NCBI RefSeq assembly: GCF_035083965.1
Contig: NC_089722.1
Coordinates: forward strand, 42,277,697-42,341,696
From: Branchiostoma lanceolatum
Lineage: Eukaryota; Chordata; Leptocardii; Amphioxiformes; Branchiostomatidae
DNA length: 64,000 bases
Direction of reading: 5' to 3'
The notes below the pieces were generated by a model that worked only from the letters and a program-made list of their open reading frames with translations, had not been told where the DNA came from and ran no database searches. Position numbers and translations under genes: made by a program. Every line of letters starts with the position of its first letter. The stretch's first letter is position 1. Below, in pieces: positions 1 to 11,548 of the stretch.

Positions 1-782
1 TGTTCTTTGGCAAGTCTTTATTGTGGTTATACAGGTGGAACACACGGTACAGTACAAGCAAAGTTAACGGTCAGGGAGGGTCATCTGAACCGGGTTGTAA
101 AATCAAAGATATCCACCAGAACTGTACTTGGAATTAAGGACAAACTGTAAATATCTATACGATTGGACATGGTATCGAAGGTTTGGAACTACATTGTGAG
201 GCAAATATCCCCATATTTAGTGTAAAATGTGCTGTTAAGTTGATCGCTGATTGACATTCTGTTAACTACGAAGCACACATTAAGAATCTTAAATTTCAGC
301 GAGCGCTTAGCTATAGCAAGGCCAAAGAATAGTTTCGTTTACTTGGAAAATTGACATGTCAAAATACAGGTAGCACCCCGCGAAATGCGTTAGCATATCT
401 CATGTCGACGAGCACTTAATACCCAGTGGTTTATAAATGGGACTGACTTCTGACTCAGGCCTGGCGCTGGTTGCTTGCTTCTTCTTGTTCAGTACGAATT
501 GAGAGGCACTACGGACCCATTTTCCCATTTGAGTTCAGTGTCATCTTTTATCTAATCCGTCCATTGTTTGGGATTTCTTTTCTTGTGATCTCGGCTTGTC
601 GAGATGGGCCTGGAAGTAGGCTTTCTGAACTACAACGTCTGTTGGTGTTATTTGCACTTGGCCAAACCATCTTAGCTGTCTTGCCCGAACATCTTTGATG
701 TCGTGAGCTGTTAGTTTTACATACAGTATGTGGCTTAAATTATGGTTTTACGAACGGCTCCGCTTCTTTTCATTCTTCACGC

Positions 783-1150
783 AAGAAGGTTATGTTTCGT
801 TGCCGTTTGTTTATGGACATAAGCCGAGAAGTTGTGTATGGATCTTTATGATAGATTGGTATGTGTAAATGTATAGGTGTCGGGACAACGAAGGTCAAGT
901 TCGATAATGGACCTTCTAGTCACTTTCTGCGGTACTGCAGTGTAACTTCCGATTTTGATATCTCGTGTTCTGGACATGCAATGGCCGTCATTTTGAGTGG
1001 TTGACATAACCAGAAAATAATTATGCAAATGAAAGGATAGGATTTGCATAACTAAGGAGGAAATTTTACGGTCCATGAAAGCCTTCTGTCTTAGAATAAA
1101 AATTTGGACAACTTGTCTTATATGGATGGAGAAGATGATCATCTGATGTA
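783..1150 (+). repeat. Degenerate hairpin-family interspersed repeat
   Basis: It carries the family core seen at several sites in the window: a GGTTATGTTTCG-like start, then a GATNNTTATGAT..TTGGTATGTG block, then AAGGTCAAGTTCGATAATGG and a GGTACTGCAG block. The unit B counterpart is 23842-24215. Related copies lie at 17739-19062, 25369-25586, 41985-42190, 44395-44672 and 47305-47545. Confidence 0.6.
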
Positions 1151-1241
1151 ATTTATGTACATGTGGGCCTTATTTGCATAATCGATATTCCTAATAATCA
1201 GTCGTAAAGGTTAACATTAATTAGCGATGGTTTAACTCTAG

Positions 1242-1279
1242 TTTCATGATAATCTAATCCTTTTTAGATTATCATGAAA
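1242..1279. repeat. Perfect 16-bp hairpin
   Basis: The arms 1242-1257 and 1264-1279 are exact inverted complements around a 6-nt loop, AT-rich throughout. It is conserved in unit B at 24300-24337. It may be the end of a small mobile element or a cruciform; no transcript evidence is visible. Confidence 0.7.
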
Positions 1280-1584
1280 AGTCGAATTTTTAGAGAACCA
1301 AATATTTCATCAATAATATAAGAGAGGATAAGTATCCCTCTGCAAACAACTGCTATGATCTGGTGTGCGGAAGGAAGAGGGGACAAAGAACATGTATGTT
1401 AGTCACAGTGACAAGATGAGATTGGTATGAACAGCGATTTTAGAAATCTAATATTGTGGACAATGCTGCAAATGAATGCAGTATGTATTTATAGTTATCA
1501 TACAAGGTGATTAGATAAGAACTAGATTGGGGACAACTGAATTCAAACAGGGTCTAGTTCTCCACCTACAACAGTCAACACTCC

Positions 1585-1965
1585 CACGCCAGCTCGATTT
1601 CCCCTCTGATTCAACTTTAACCTTCTCATATTACTTCCTTTATGTAGATAGATGAAATTAAGACAACCCTCACAGGTTAGAATGCAGGGCCCAACACAAA
1701 AGATAACATTGACTACTTCAATGCCTTTGAATTATAAACGTGCATAAACAGTCCAGTAGAACTCCAAACCCGCTTTGATAAAGCACTATGGTGTCCATGA
1801 CACTGGTCTATTAGGGTGGAACGCGGCGCAAACACTGTTCGGTTCAGTCTTGTGTCGGGGGGCAAATAGCAGAATTTCCAGTGAGCAATGGCGTCTGTTG
1901 GTTTTCGTTACGCTTGACCGAACCATATTGGCTGTCACGCCCGAATACTATGCAGCTTCTATGAT
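1585..1965. repeat. Dispersed conserved module, copy 1
   Basis: About 380 bp that recurs, diverged, at 19650-19965, 22230-22620, 24635-25025 and 39025-39390. Shared landmarks include AATGCCTTTGAATTATA and a GGTGTCCATGACA block. Copies lie upstream of the plus-strand genes and inside intron 1 of the minus-strand receptor genes. It may be a mobile element or a co-duplicated regulatory block. Confidence 0.55.
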
Positions 1966-2469
1966 GTCGTGAATGGCTAGTTTTACTGACACATTATGTC
2001 AAATGGTCGGTAACAGATTTTGTTTCTGTCACGCCACAAACAAATTCATGATTGCCAAACACTCCCAAGTTCGGAACTATAAATTTCCCTTTCAGGACTT
2101 CCCTGGCCCAACCAAAGGGGTGTTCACTACAAATGCGTCAAAGCATCGAATAACCATTGCCTTTTCATACGAAAGGCCCTACTTCTGCCTCATGTAATCT
2201 CAGGAATGTATTCCCTTCCTACCCTAGCCTTCTTCAAGTTATCAATAAAACCTTCGGCTAGTTCTTTCGTTAATCTTCATTCACTCATTGCATCGTTGAT
2301 TACTGACATCAGTCTGTTAATTGATCATGTTTTGCATTCAGATAAGTTTTTAATTAGCTATCCGAGGAGGGATTAGTACAAGCCTGTCAACAGAGTTTTG
2401 CCTTTTTTCTTGCACATGCTCTATCCATGTCACGTTAGTCATTTCTTTATCTGTTGTCTGTGCATGCAG

Positions 2470-2544
2470 ATTGGAAAACAAAACTTTAAAAAACATATCT
2501 CAATGCTTGACAATAAGCGACTTAGGAAAGCCAACGTGTTAGAC
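2470..2544 (+). CDS. Candidate upstream coding exon of A1
   Basis: A 75-nt open exon lies between a good acceptor (TGCATGCAG) and donor (GTAAGT), phase 0 at both ends. If it is joined to an acceptor at 2656, the frame runs through Gln-Glu-Leu-Asn into the A1 ATG. The B counterpart (25730-25822) is 93 nt, also open, and differs by exactly 18 nt. The B peptide has a heptad-like Leu/Ile spacing suggesting a short coiled coil. A spliced 5' UTR exon is the alternative. If coding, the true A1 start is further upstream and was not found. Confidence 0.45.
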
Positions 2545-2668
2545 GTAAGTGTAGATTAGAGTTGAAATCTCAGACTTAAAGTTGATAACTTTGCAAATTA
2601 AGTGTTTGAAATGAAACGCTTTTCTCATTTCACAGTATTGTCTGCATTTTTGACAGCAGGAATTGAAC

Positions 2669-5600
2669 ATGGCTGGACCTGGACAAAACTTACAGATGGA
2701 CTTACGTTCGAGAGACCAGAGACGGCTGCGCCAATCGCCAAGAGAAAGCCCAGAAAGAGCTGCTACACAGACGAAAGGTAATTTCTACTTTGCTTTCTTA
2801 TGTAGTTTGTGTCATCAGAAAAACAGTTTATTTTGTATTTTCGTCTTGATGTTATCTATCGCACTTCACTTTTTTTTATTCTTGACTTTGTAAAGAAGCG
2901 GGCAAATCAGATCAATAGACCTTAAGTTGCTTTAAAATCGATCGCAGTGTTTAGTAATAAGCAATTCTATTTTGTTCACCAGTAGAATGACGGGTCATGA
3001 TGCTTGGAAATCTTACCGTCCAGTCGTAGCAGTATGCGATGGATCATGTATGTAACTATAACATTTCTTTTCATCGTATTCAAGGTAAGCGGGCAAGGTC
3101 AGCTGAGGAGCAAACCTTCGTCAGCAAAAGACCAAAAACTAACGGTAGGTACATAGTCGGGTGCATTGTTTTAGTTACAAATTGTTTTAGTCTCGATATA
3201 CCAATTAAATGTAGAATCTAGAATCATTTGTATGGTGACGTGATACCAAGAATTAAGCTTAAAAAAACAAACTAAACAATATCGGCGATTACAGAAAAAA
3301 CGAAGCTGGTGACACTGATGCTCACTCGTTATCTTATTGCAGACCTAAGAAAAGTGTTTAAGACTGTTGTGGACAAGATGCGGCATAAATGGAATGACCT
3401 GGGGCACAAATTAGGCCTGGAGCATGTCGACATCGAGGGCATAGAACAAAAGCACAGGGGAGATCCCGCAAAGTGTTGCAGAGAAATACTCGAGCAGTGG
3501 CGCAGTGTCAAGGGCAGGGGCGCAACTCTGGAGACGCTATGCAGGGCTATTCGGGAAAGTAAAAGTGTTGACGTCGCAGAACAGATAGAAGGTGAGCTAG
3601 CCATATGCAGCTTTAGGTGTCGTAGATTTTTTATTTTATTTTGTCATTAGCATGTAGTTTCTTGCGTAGGCCACAGCATTGTTTAGTACATTAAAGAAAC
3701 TTGCCATGAATTCTAAATTTTGCAACTGTAGCGAATTAATGTCGATTTATAGTTGAACAAAGTAAGAACTAGTCATGAGTGACGCTCCATAATAAATAAA
3801 TTGGGAGAGAACTGGAAGATTGAGTAGACTATTCTAAATGAACCATGTTCATAATTTCAATGTAATATCTAGAGTACAAAAAGGTACAAGCTTTACTTTT
3901 GGCTGTTGGATAGATACTTTCAACCAATAGATAATAAGTGCTAACGATCGATCTTTTTGTCACTAATCTAGGTGATGACGGCAATTTGAGATTCGCTGGT
4001 AAGTCTCTCATGATATCAGTTTTATTAAAACTACTGTGCTAATCAATTCAATTCTCTGTAATGGTATTACTGAACGCTTTGCTGCCCCGACGGCTGACTA
4101 AGCTATGGGAGAGAGTGAGTGAGTGAGTGAGTAATGGGGTACGAACGATATTGAAACTGTTCTCCATGGATCCAGCCGGTAAAAGAGCAGGCCCCCAAGT
4201 TGTAATATTTGGATGTGCACTCTTTTGTTGTGTAGGTAAGCCCGATGCTCCTGAAGAGGTCAAAGTGGTGAAAACAACTGAGTCTTGGATAAAGATACGG
4301 TGGACGCCACCAGCCACTTGTGAAAATGGGCTCCTGATGGGCTACATGGTGGAGTATTCTGAGGCCGGAAGTGGTGTCTGGAAAAAAGCGCACGAACAGG
4401 ACTGCCTGTCTACCGATACAGCAGAGTTCGAAGTCGGAGGTCTAACAAAGAACAAGCAGTACTATTTCCGTGTGAGAAGTGTGAACCGCGGTCGTGTATT
4501 CAGCGATCCGGCGTACTCAGCTTGGGGAATCGCCAAGATACAAGGTATAGTTTGCAGACATGATTTCTTGTGAGTTTGAACTTTTGATTACTTTTTGTAG
4601 CGCAGTCTGTCATTTTATTGCTTATTCATATTCATATTCACCATGATCAGATATTTCAACTGTGATTACTGAGGTGTTGCTTCTGATGTTCTCGCTTCAG
4701 ATAAAAGTTCATAAACATGTTTTGTACTCATTGACAGGAAATCCCGGAAAACCTCGTAACCTACGCGTGACGGATGTTAACAGTGAAGAGGGCACTGTGT
4801 CACTGGAGTGGCTCAAACCGGAAGACAATGGTGGTTCTCCCATATCTTCCTACATTGTCGAGAAGTCCTGCGGTAGCCCATGGAAGGAGTGGATACGGAT
4901 AAAGGGCCCCAAAGCATCAGAGCAGCAGTGCAAAGTAAAGCAAATCAACCCCATCAAAGACCACCGATTCCGAGTGTCCGCAATTAACCGGAAAGGCAAT
5001 CGAGGTGATCCCTCTGATATGGGTAAGTCACTTTTTATCGGTGTGCTTATTTATCTAATTACAAAATGGATTAATGGACACATGGTTTTGCGGGCGAAAT
5101 TAGACAACACTTTTACACATTCATCACATCTTATAGCCGGATGTTGTACATGTAGGACAATTACTCAGTTCCGAAAACCTTACAGGAATTTGTATTCATG
5201 CGATAAGCCGTCGGAGATATATTTCTACTGTGATATTCAAAGATAAACTTGCAAAAGAGAACACTTTTTCCGCCGATGTAGTTTGAAATTGAATGCCTCA
5301 CAAACAGCTGTTAAGATATTATTTACATCCACTTTGGCACAGCTAATGTTAAAAGCAGTGTGCATTTAAGTCCAATTAAGTCACCAAGGTGACCAATTAT
5401 TTGGGTCACATGTACATGTCGTCATCACGCTATTACCATTTTGGACCCCGGCCAGATTAAAAAAAAATCATCTAACTTAATTCACAATTTCATTATGGTA
5501 GTTACACAGTTACCTCATTCTTTTGCAGTCGATCCTGAACTTCGCATACGAGTGAATGTGAGGGACGCTGACCGGAACAGAGAGGCTGCCCAAAACGCTG

Positions 5601-6260
5601 TCTGGGGGGAAGCTTTTGACCGTCAGGGGTTAAAAGGGAAGGCAGTGGAGGAAGGAAGCATCGTCTACGTATACAGTTGCTATGACATTGCAGGTTTACG
5701 AGAACTATGGAACATGTATCGCCGTGTAGAAGTGCGTCAATATTTCCAGAAGCTGCTTGTGACAGAGGACGTTCTTCGTGCTTGTGGCGCAAGTAAGGTC
5801 GAGCTTGAAGTCACCGTAGACCCGAAAGACGTCCGCTCCTGTTGCAGACATCTCCTGTTCACATGCCCAAGCATCGATGGCTACAGAGCATTGAAAACTC
5901 CAACCAAAGACGTGTACGCACGGATGAAAGAGATCGATGCAAGGATCACAGGTCAGAATTTGTTTTTCACATTGTGTGGAGAACATGTAGTTATCGTTGC
6001 CGCTGTATCAACCGGTTGATGGTGTGCTGATTATGTTTTCCTCTCAATGACAGCAAGAGAATTCTTTTTTTTTCTAAGATTGCCTGTTCATTTTCGATCT
6101 ATTGATGCATACAGATCTCCCTTGTGCTGGTGTACTTCGTGAACTCCATTCGGAAAAGCGCCCTACCGCCAAGAGAAGAAGGAATGGCCTGCAGAAACAT
6201 GTACAGTGGAAAAAAGTCGGACACAAGCATAAAGTATGTCATGCACCACTTCTCCCGTAG
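2669..6260 (+). CDS. A1: Death-FN3-FN3-TRADD-N-like adaptor
   Basis: Spliced from eight exons: 2669-2777, 3085-3144, 3343-3591, 3972-3998, 4236-4544, 4738-5022, 5529-5951, 6115-6260. All introns are GT-AG and phase 1, giving 535 aa. Residues 1-56 are basic and Arg/Ser-rich with a KRAR...SKRPK cluster. Residues 57-139 form a Death domain (HKWNDLGHKLGL, then an EILEQWRS helix). A nine-residue exon follows, then two titin-like FN3 domains (149-251 and 252-346). Residues 347-487 resemble the TRADD N-terminal domain: a beta strand SIVYVYSC, an acidic/aromatic helix and a VELEVTVDP strand. The C-tail is basic (AKRRRNG). There is no signal peptide or membrane segment, so it is likely an intracellular signalling adaptor. 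The start was chosen at an ATG in good context (GAACATGG); an upstream exon may extend it. Convergent with A2. The domain calls are by eye, and TRADD-N is the least certain. Confidence 0.8.
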
Positions 6261-7337
6261 GGCCACTTTGCCAACAAAACAGACAAATGAAAACTAAAGG
6301 CGAATGAGCGGATAGGGTCTGAGTAAACCAATGAATGAACGATTCCAATGATATATAGTCAATTTAGGAGATGTTTTTAACGACATAAAAATTCCCAAAT
6401 AGAAGTACTCGAAGTTAGTAATGGAATGTTTACTACTATATCAGACAACGAATTGTGGAATTTAAGTGCTTATTATCATCAATTAAGGAGCGTGTAGAGG
6501 AGCAAAATTAGTTGAGTGAAGCACACGGCGGTATGTCGACTATTGGGAGACGATATTTGCACTGAAACGACAACAGGCTGGACTATTGGCACTGTTCCGC
6601 TTACATATTGGTTTATTGGTAAAAATACCTTCATTAGTGAAGTACACAAGTGTACAAAGACAGAGGTTGAAGGGGCACCCCCACCCCCGATTATTTTCTG
6701 TACACCCTCAAGTCTATATATAGCGACTGAGGGAGGTTCGAATCGGAGTCCCCGGGCTTGTCCCGCTGACGTTGTGCCCTTAGGAAAGGCACTCAACACG
6801 AATTTACTCACTTCACTGAGGTGAAAATGAGTACCTAGCTTCGGTTAGAGACGTCCTTCGAGTATCACGTTAAATGGAGGTCTCGTGTTTGAGGACAGCC
6901 ACACCTCTATCACGTCAAAGAACCCACCGCACTTGTCGAAAGGAATAGGGGCCTTCTCGATGTGAGTGGATCAAATAAATCCGACCGTATATGCAGTCTG
7001 CACTGTTCAGTACAAACCTGGTGTGTTATGCCATTAGTCGGTTTCCAGGAGACGATTCTGAAGCAAAAAACAAGTGTGGCAACAAAATGTGAAGGTGGCT
7101 GGGTTGACAGAAATAAGAAAACTACAAAACTCATCCTGGGAAACCCAGCTAACCAAAAGCACAACACAAGTCAATATGTCCAACCTATCCGAAGTAAGTC
7201 ATGAAAAATAGCATTGTAGAAGGTTTAGGAAAATGCTTGCCAGTGCACAAATTACGCCCGGACACAAGAGAGTGCACGAGAGTGTGTCAAAGACAAGTTA
7301 GATATCAAAGCCACCATGCTAAAAAAATTCGAAAGTA
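6261..7337. other. Downstream of A1; gene-free
   Basis: No exon is recognised after the A1 stop. The stretch contains a SINE-like repeat (6725-6955). AATAAA signals further on at about 8253 and 8293 could serve a long 3' UTR, but this cannot be decided from the sequence. Confidence 0.5.
6725..6955 (+). mobile_element. SINE-like repeat
   Basis: It contains a tRNA-type B-box-like GGTTCGAATC, followed by TTGTGCCCTTAGGAAAGGCAC and a GAGTACCTAGCTTCGGTTAG block. The same block series appears in the opposite order and strand at 43500-43835. It is present at the orthologous place in unit B (30070-30315), so it predates the duplication. Confidence 0.6.
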
Positions 7338-7339
7338 TT

Positions 7340-7481
7340 AAAGGTTTACTTAGTATACACTGCTTAGTAGTGATAGCCTGGAGTCCAGCCTTGTTAGATT
7401 TGCTACCGTTGTGAGCGGACCTTTGCTAGCAAGGCTAGACTCCAGGTTATCCTTGCTAAGCAATAGATAGAGTAAACCTTT
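7340..7481. mobile_element. Small foldback element (MITE-like)
   Basis: Terminal inverted repeats pair AAAGGTTTACT with AGTAAACCTTT; inner arms pair CCTGGAGTCCAGCCTTG with CAAGGCTAGACTCCAGG imperfectly. It is about 142 bp with no coding capacity. Two further copies are at about 10546 and 30684. The right direct repeat begins exactly at this element's outer end. Confidence 0.7.
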
Positions 7482-7693
7482 CATACTTGTATTATTGTCA
7501 GTTTTAAACTAAGTGTGTACTAATGACGGACAGAAGGGATGGGGACAGTGATTTGAAATGATATATTTTCAGTGTTTGTGTGCTTGTTTCTTCGTTTGTT
7601 TGATTAGTAACTCTAACTCTACTACACAAGTATCAACTTGTGGATATTAATAATGTATTAATTATGTCTTTTCGCAGTTATGAAAATAAGGGC

Positions 7694-7751
7694 AAAGTTT
7701 TAGCATTGTCCCATTAATGATGCATCATTAATGGGACAATGCTAAAACTTT
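7694..7751. repeat. 58-bp perfect palindrome
   Basis: Two 29-nt arms are exact inverted complements with no spacer, centred on TGCA. Copies occur at 10900-10957 and 31038-31095. Its persistence without a mismatch in three copies is notable for so unstable a structure. No adjacent terminal repeat was recognised. Confidence 0.85.
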
Positions 7752-8400
7752 TTGGTCGTGATGATGGGAATTTACTACATTATGGAGGTTTACGTAAATG
7801 TGTAATGTAAGTCATGTCCAGATATGATTACAAATTGTAAACATAGAATTCTGCCAACGGATATATAGGACTTCTACACATACAATGTATATAATTATAT
7901 ACGCATTAGGGTGTTTTCAAATGTTTGTATGAGATTTTGTCTACGTGCGTTCATAAACTGACTTGTGCCTGAAATTTGCAGTAATGTTGATGTTGGATTT
8001 TTGCATCAAAAGTAACATCAATCTCCAAGCAGATTTGGGGAGAAACATAGATACTGAAGCGGTTTCTGAATGCTTCGTTCCTCGGAAACGCAGTATGTCA
8101 GGGCTCCAAAAAAATCACAATCCTTTGATGTCCCATGACTTTCTTGGAGATAACATTTGTACAGATTGGTATCAATTTAGATTGCAGTTATTATGAGTCG
8201 ACGACAATACTATCATGAAACAGATTTTTGTGTTTTGTTGGTGTACATGTGGAATAAAGATGATATGATTTGATTCTATGGCTTCCTTTGTAATAAACAT
8301 GTATCATTAATGATTCATTATGTTGGCTGCCAATACATTGCTGTCACTTAGTATACTCGTCATTCCCGTCAGTGTACACATAACCTGATATGCAACGATA

Positions 8401-10543
8401 TCATTGGTAGTTCTGGGAAAATGACAGCGGAGACTGGTATTCGACCGGTTTCGACTTTATTGTCTTTTTCAAGAATGACAGAGATCGGACCACTCCTCCT
8501 TTTATACCTTTTCTGTGCCTCCCTAGTGCAGGGCGCTCTAACTTGAGCTTAAGATATTGACCAATCAGCGTTAAGGGTCTCATATTGCCCTGGATATAGG
8601 CTAGGTTGCCCTGATCTGAAGGTCTAGTTCACTATGCACTAGCTAGGCTACATTGCTCTGGGTGCCCTCCAGGTCGTTTAGCCCTGACCTCAGTTGACCT
8701 ATGATATGACTTCATCTATTGTTCTAGAACAATTGTACATGTCATGAGGGTCTTACTATACATTGGTGGAGGAGGCACATTACAATTATGACGTCATGGT
8801 GGACGTTTACAATGGTATGCGTGTTTACAAAGTCAAGGAGAGTGGTCCGTACAAGCAGAGTGAAGCTAAATACCTGAACAGGAAGTCTGCCGCTAGGTGG
8901 CTTAAATACAGAGAATCAAGTACAAAATACAATCAAATTACAAACAAAGCATGAATGTAACAGACTACCGAACTTTCTAAGTTAGTGCTCGGATCCAAAG
9001 GATACTAGTAACCAGCAAATGCGAAGCGTAAATCAACTACAAGTCAAAGTGTTAGCGCCGGTTACGACGAGAACTATACTTCTTGTCCCCTCATACCCTG
9101 GTTATTTCCAGTGATTCCAGGTTGAGTCCTTCTGGGTGAAGTGTTCGGAGCTGATGTATCCAGTAGGATTCTCTGCTGAGTCGTCGTTGTCGTGTGAGGT
9201 CTTCGGTCCTGCCGTATGCCAGCTTCTCGAGTCCGACGACCTCCATGTCCGCGACGGTGTGGCTCGGTTGGTTGAAGTGGGCTGCGATGGGTGTATCCTT
9301 GTCCGTCTTGATGGAAGATCGGTGCCCGTTCATCCTGTTGGCCAATGTTTGTCCTGTTTCGCCGACGTATTGTATGCCGCATTTCTTGCACTGTATCATG
9401 TATATGATATTCCTGGTGCGGCATGTGATGTGGGCCCTGATGGTGTAGCGTCTCGAAGTGCGATGGCTTTGGAAATCCTTGCTCTTCCTGACGTATGTGC
9501 AGGTGAGGCACTTTCTTCCGCACGGGTATGATCCCGGAGGGATGTTTTTCGTGATGAAATTCTTGTTCTCCCTCGGGATCTGGGCCCTCACCAGTGTATC
9601 CCTCAGATTTTTGTTGCGGCGGTAGGCGATGAGTGGTGGATCTTGGAAGAGTTCTCGTGTTCTGGGTGATAGTTGTAGAATGTTCCAGTACTTTCTGAGA
9701 ATGTTGTTGATGGGTGGTAGATGTGGGTTGTAGGTGGTGACTAGGACTGGTCTGTCTTGCGAGGCAACCTTTTTCTTCTTGGCTCCTAGGAGTTCCTCTC
9801 TTGGGCGGTCTTGGGCGCGTTGTGCAGCTTGATCCAGGAGGGCGTCTTCATAGCCTCGATTCTGGAAATGTTCTTTTAGCTGCTGTGCTCGTTCCCTGTA
9901 TTTGGGTTCGTCTGAGCAGATTCTACGAACGCGTAAGAATTGTCCAAAAGGTATACCCCGTTTGCAGTGGGTGGGGTGGGAAGAGTTCCTTAGAAGATAT
10001 TGGTGCTTATCTGTGGGTTTTGTGTAGAGATCCGTGGTGAAAGCTCCCTCCGAAACGCTGATGGTGACGTCCAGGAAGTTGATAGATGTAGTGGAGGTTT
10101 CTACCGTGAACTTGATGGTTGGATGTGCTGTGTTGAGGTCTTTTATGAATGACTTGAAGTCTTCTTCCGAGTGTGTCCAGATGGCGAAAACATCGTCTAT
10201 GTACCTCCACCAGACTAGTGGTTTGAGGTTCCTCTTGTAGACGTGTTGTTCCTCGAATTTTCCCATGAAGATGTTTGCGTATGAAGGCGCCACTCTCGTT
10301 CCCATAGCCGTTCCTTGGACTTGGATGTAGTGTCCTCCGTTGAACTCGAAGTTGTTGAGGTTCAGGATCCTGTCCAGTAGGTCGCAGATGGCTTCGGTGG
10401 GAACGTCTGAAGGGTTCTTTTGGAGCGCTTCGCGAGACGCTTGTATACCTTCTTCTGTTGGGATGTTAGTGTAGAGGGATGACACGTCCAGGGTGACCAG
10501 TTTGGCGGTTGGCGAAATCTTCCCGAGTTTGTTGAGTTTCTGG
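8401..10543 (-). mobile_element. Penelope-like retroelement, 5'-truncated
   Basis: A 2143-bp insertion absent from unit B, flanked by a 1-kb duplication of the target region. It is read on the minus strand. The 5' end is missing: the coding sequence starts inside the reverse transcriptase, near the motif LVTLDVSSLYTNIP. About 690 bp of 3' non-coding sequence follow the stop at 9091, including GTCGAAACCGGTCGAAT near 8440-8460, a type of block often found in Penelope-like 3' regions. Confidence 0.9.
9091..10543 (-). pseudogene. Penelope-like RT with GIY-YIG endonuclease
   Basis: One open frame of about 480 residues runs from the truncation point to a stop at 9091; the first Met is at 10485. 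Reverse transcriptase motifs are in order: DVSSLYTNIP, GTAMGTRVAPSYANIF, WWRYIDDVFAIW (catalytic YIDD), INFLDV and TDLYTKPTDKHQYL. The C-terminal part has a Cys-rich segment (CGRKCLTC) and a GIY-YIG nuclease (IIYMIQC...IQYVGETG), the hallmark of Penelope-like elements. The N-terminal RT segment and promoter are lost, so the copy is probably unable to move although the rest is uninterrupted, implying a recent insertion. Confidence 0.9.
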
Positions 10544-11548
10544 TTAAAGGTTTACTTAGTATACACTGCTTAGTAGTGATAGCCTGGAGTCCAGCCTTAT
10601 TAGATTTGCTACCGTTGTGAGCGGACCTTTGCTAGCAAGGCTAGACTCCAGGTTATCCTTGCTAAGCAATAGATAGAGTAAACCTTTCATACTTGTATTA
10701 TTGTCAGTTTTAAACTAAGTGTGTACTAATGACGGACAGAAGGGATGGGGACAGTGATTTGAAATGATATATTTTCAGTGTTTGTGTGCTTGTTTCTTCG
10801 TTTGTTTGATTAGTAACTCTAACTCTACTACACAAGTATCAACTTGTGGATATTAATAATGTATTAATTATGTCTTTTCGCAGTTATGAAAATAAGGGCA
10901 AAGTTTTAGCATTGTCCCATTAATGATGCATCATTAATGGGACAATGCTAAAACTTTTTGGTCGTGATGATGGGAATTTACTACATTATGGAGGTTTACG
11001 TAAATGTGTAATGTAAGTCATGTCCAGATATGATTACAAATTGTAAACATAGAATTCTGCCAACGGATATATAGGACTTCTACACATACAATGTATATAA
11101 TTATATACGCATTAGGGTGTTTTCAAATGTTTGTATGAGATTTTGTCTACGTGCGTTCATAAACTGACTTGTGCCTGAAATTTGCAGTAATGTTGATGTT
11201 GGATTTTTGCATCAAAAGTAACATCAATCTCCAAGCAGATTTGGGGAGAAACATAGATACTGAAGCGGTTTCTGAATGCTTCGTTCCTCGGAAACGCAGT
11301 ATGTCAGGGCTCCAAAAAAATCACAATCCTTTAATGTCCCATGACTTTCTTGGAGATCAATCATGAAACAGATTTTTGTGTTTTGTTGGTGTACATGTGG
11401 AATAAAGATGATATGATTTGATTCTATGGCTTCCTTTGTAATAAACATGTATCATTAATGATTCATTATGTTGGCTGCCAATACATTGCTGTCACTTAGT
11501 ATACTCGTCATTCCCGTCAGTGTACACATAACCTGATATGCAACGATA
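10544..11548. repeat. 1.06-kb direct repeat, right copy
   Basis: Nearly identical to 7338-8400, starting at the foldback element end (TTAAAGG) and ending at CAACGATA. A deletion of about 57 bp lies after CTTGGAGAT. Host sequence collinear with unit B resumes immediately after it. Confidence 0.9.

Larger units (their letters stand above)
1..2469. other. Gene-free upstream region of A1
   Basis: No convincing coding exon is visible. The stretch holds a degenerate interspersed repeat (783-1150), a 16-bp-stem hairpin (1242-1279) and a copy of a dispersed conserved module (1585-1965). Short open frames around 1973-2197 are similar in unit B but have shifted starts and no clear splice sites, so they are not called. 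Confidence 0.6.
7338..8400. repeat. 1.06-kb direct repeat, left copy
   Basis: This segment recurs at 10544-11548, on the other side of the Penelope-like element. Unit B has it once (30682-31744) with the same 1063-bp length. The right copy lacks about 57 bp near its end. It includes a foldback element, a long palindrome and AATAAA sites. Confidence 0.9.

Noticed and set aside
1973..2197. Possible upstream exon of A1 conserved in B (25058-25246)
   Set aside because: The 6-nt difference keeps frame, but the B start region has a stop, there are no matching splice sites, and codon bias is not evident.
6115..6260. Continuation of A1 beyond 6260
   Set aside because: The last exon reaches an in-frame TAG exactly in phase in both copies, and no donor precedes it.
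7963..8196. 77-codon open frame repeated three times (also about 11169 and 31307)
   Set aside because: It is repeated only because its segment is duplicated. The right copy has a deletion that changes its end, and no domain is recognisable; a 3' UTR or chance frame is more likely.
9136..9531. Open frames on both strands inside the Penelope-like element
   Set aside because: They are shadows of the RT/GIY-YIG frame, which alone carries recognisable motifs.
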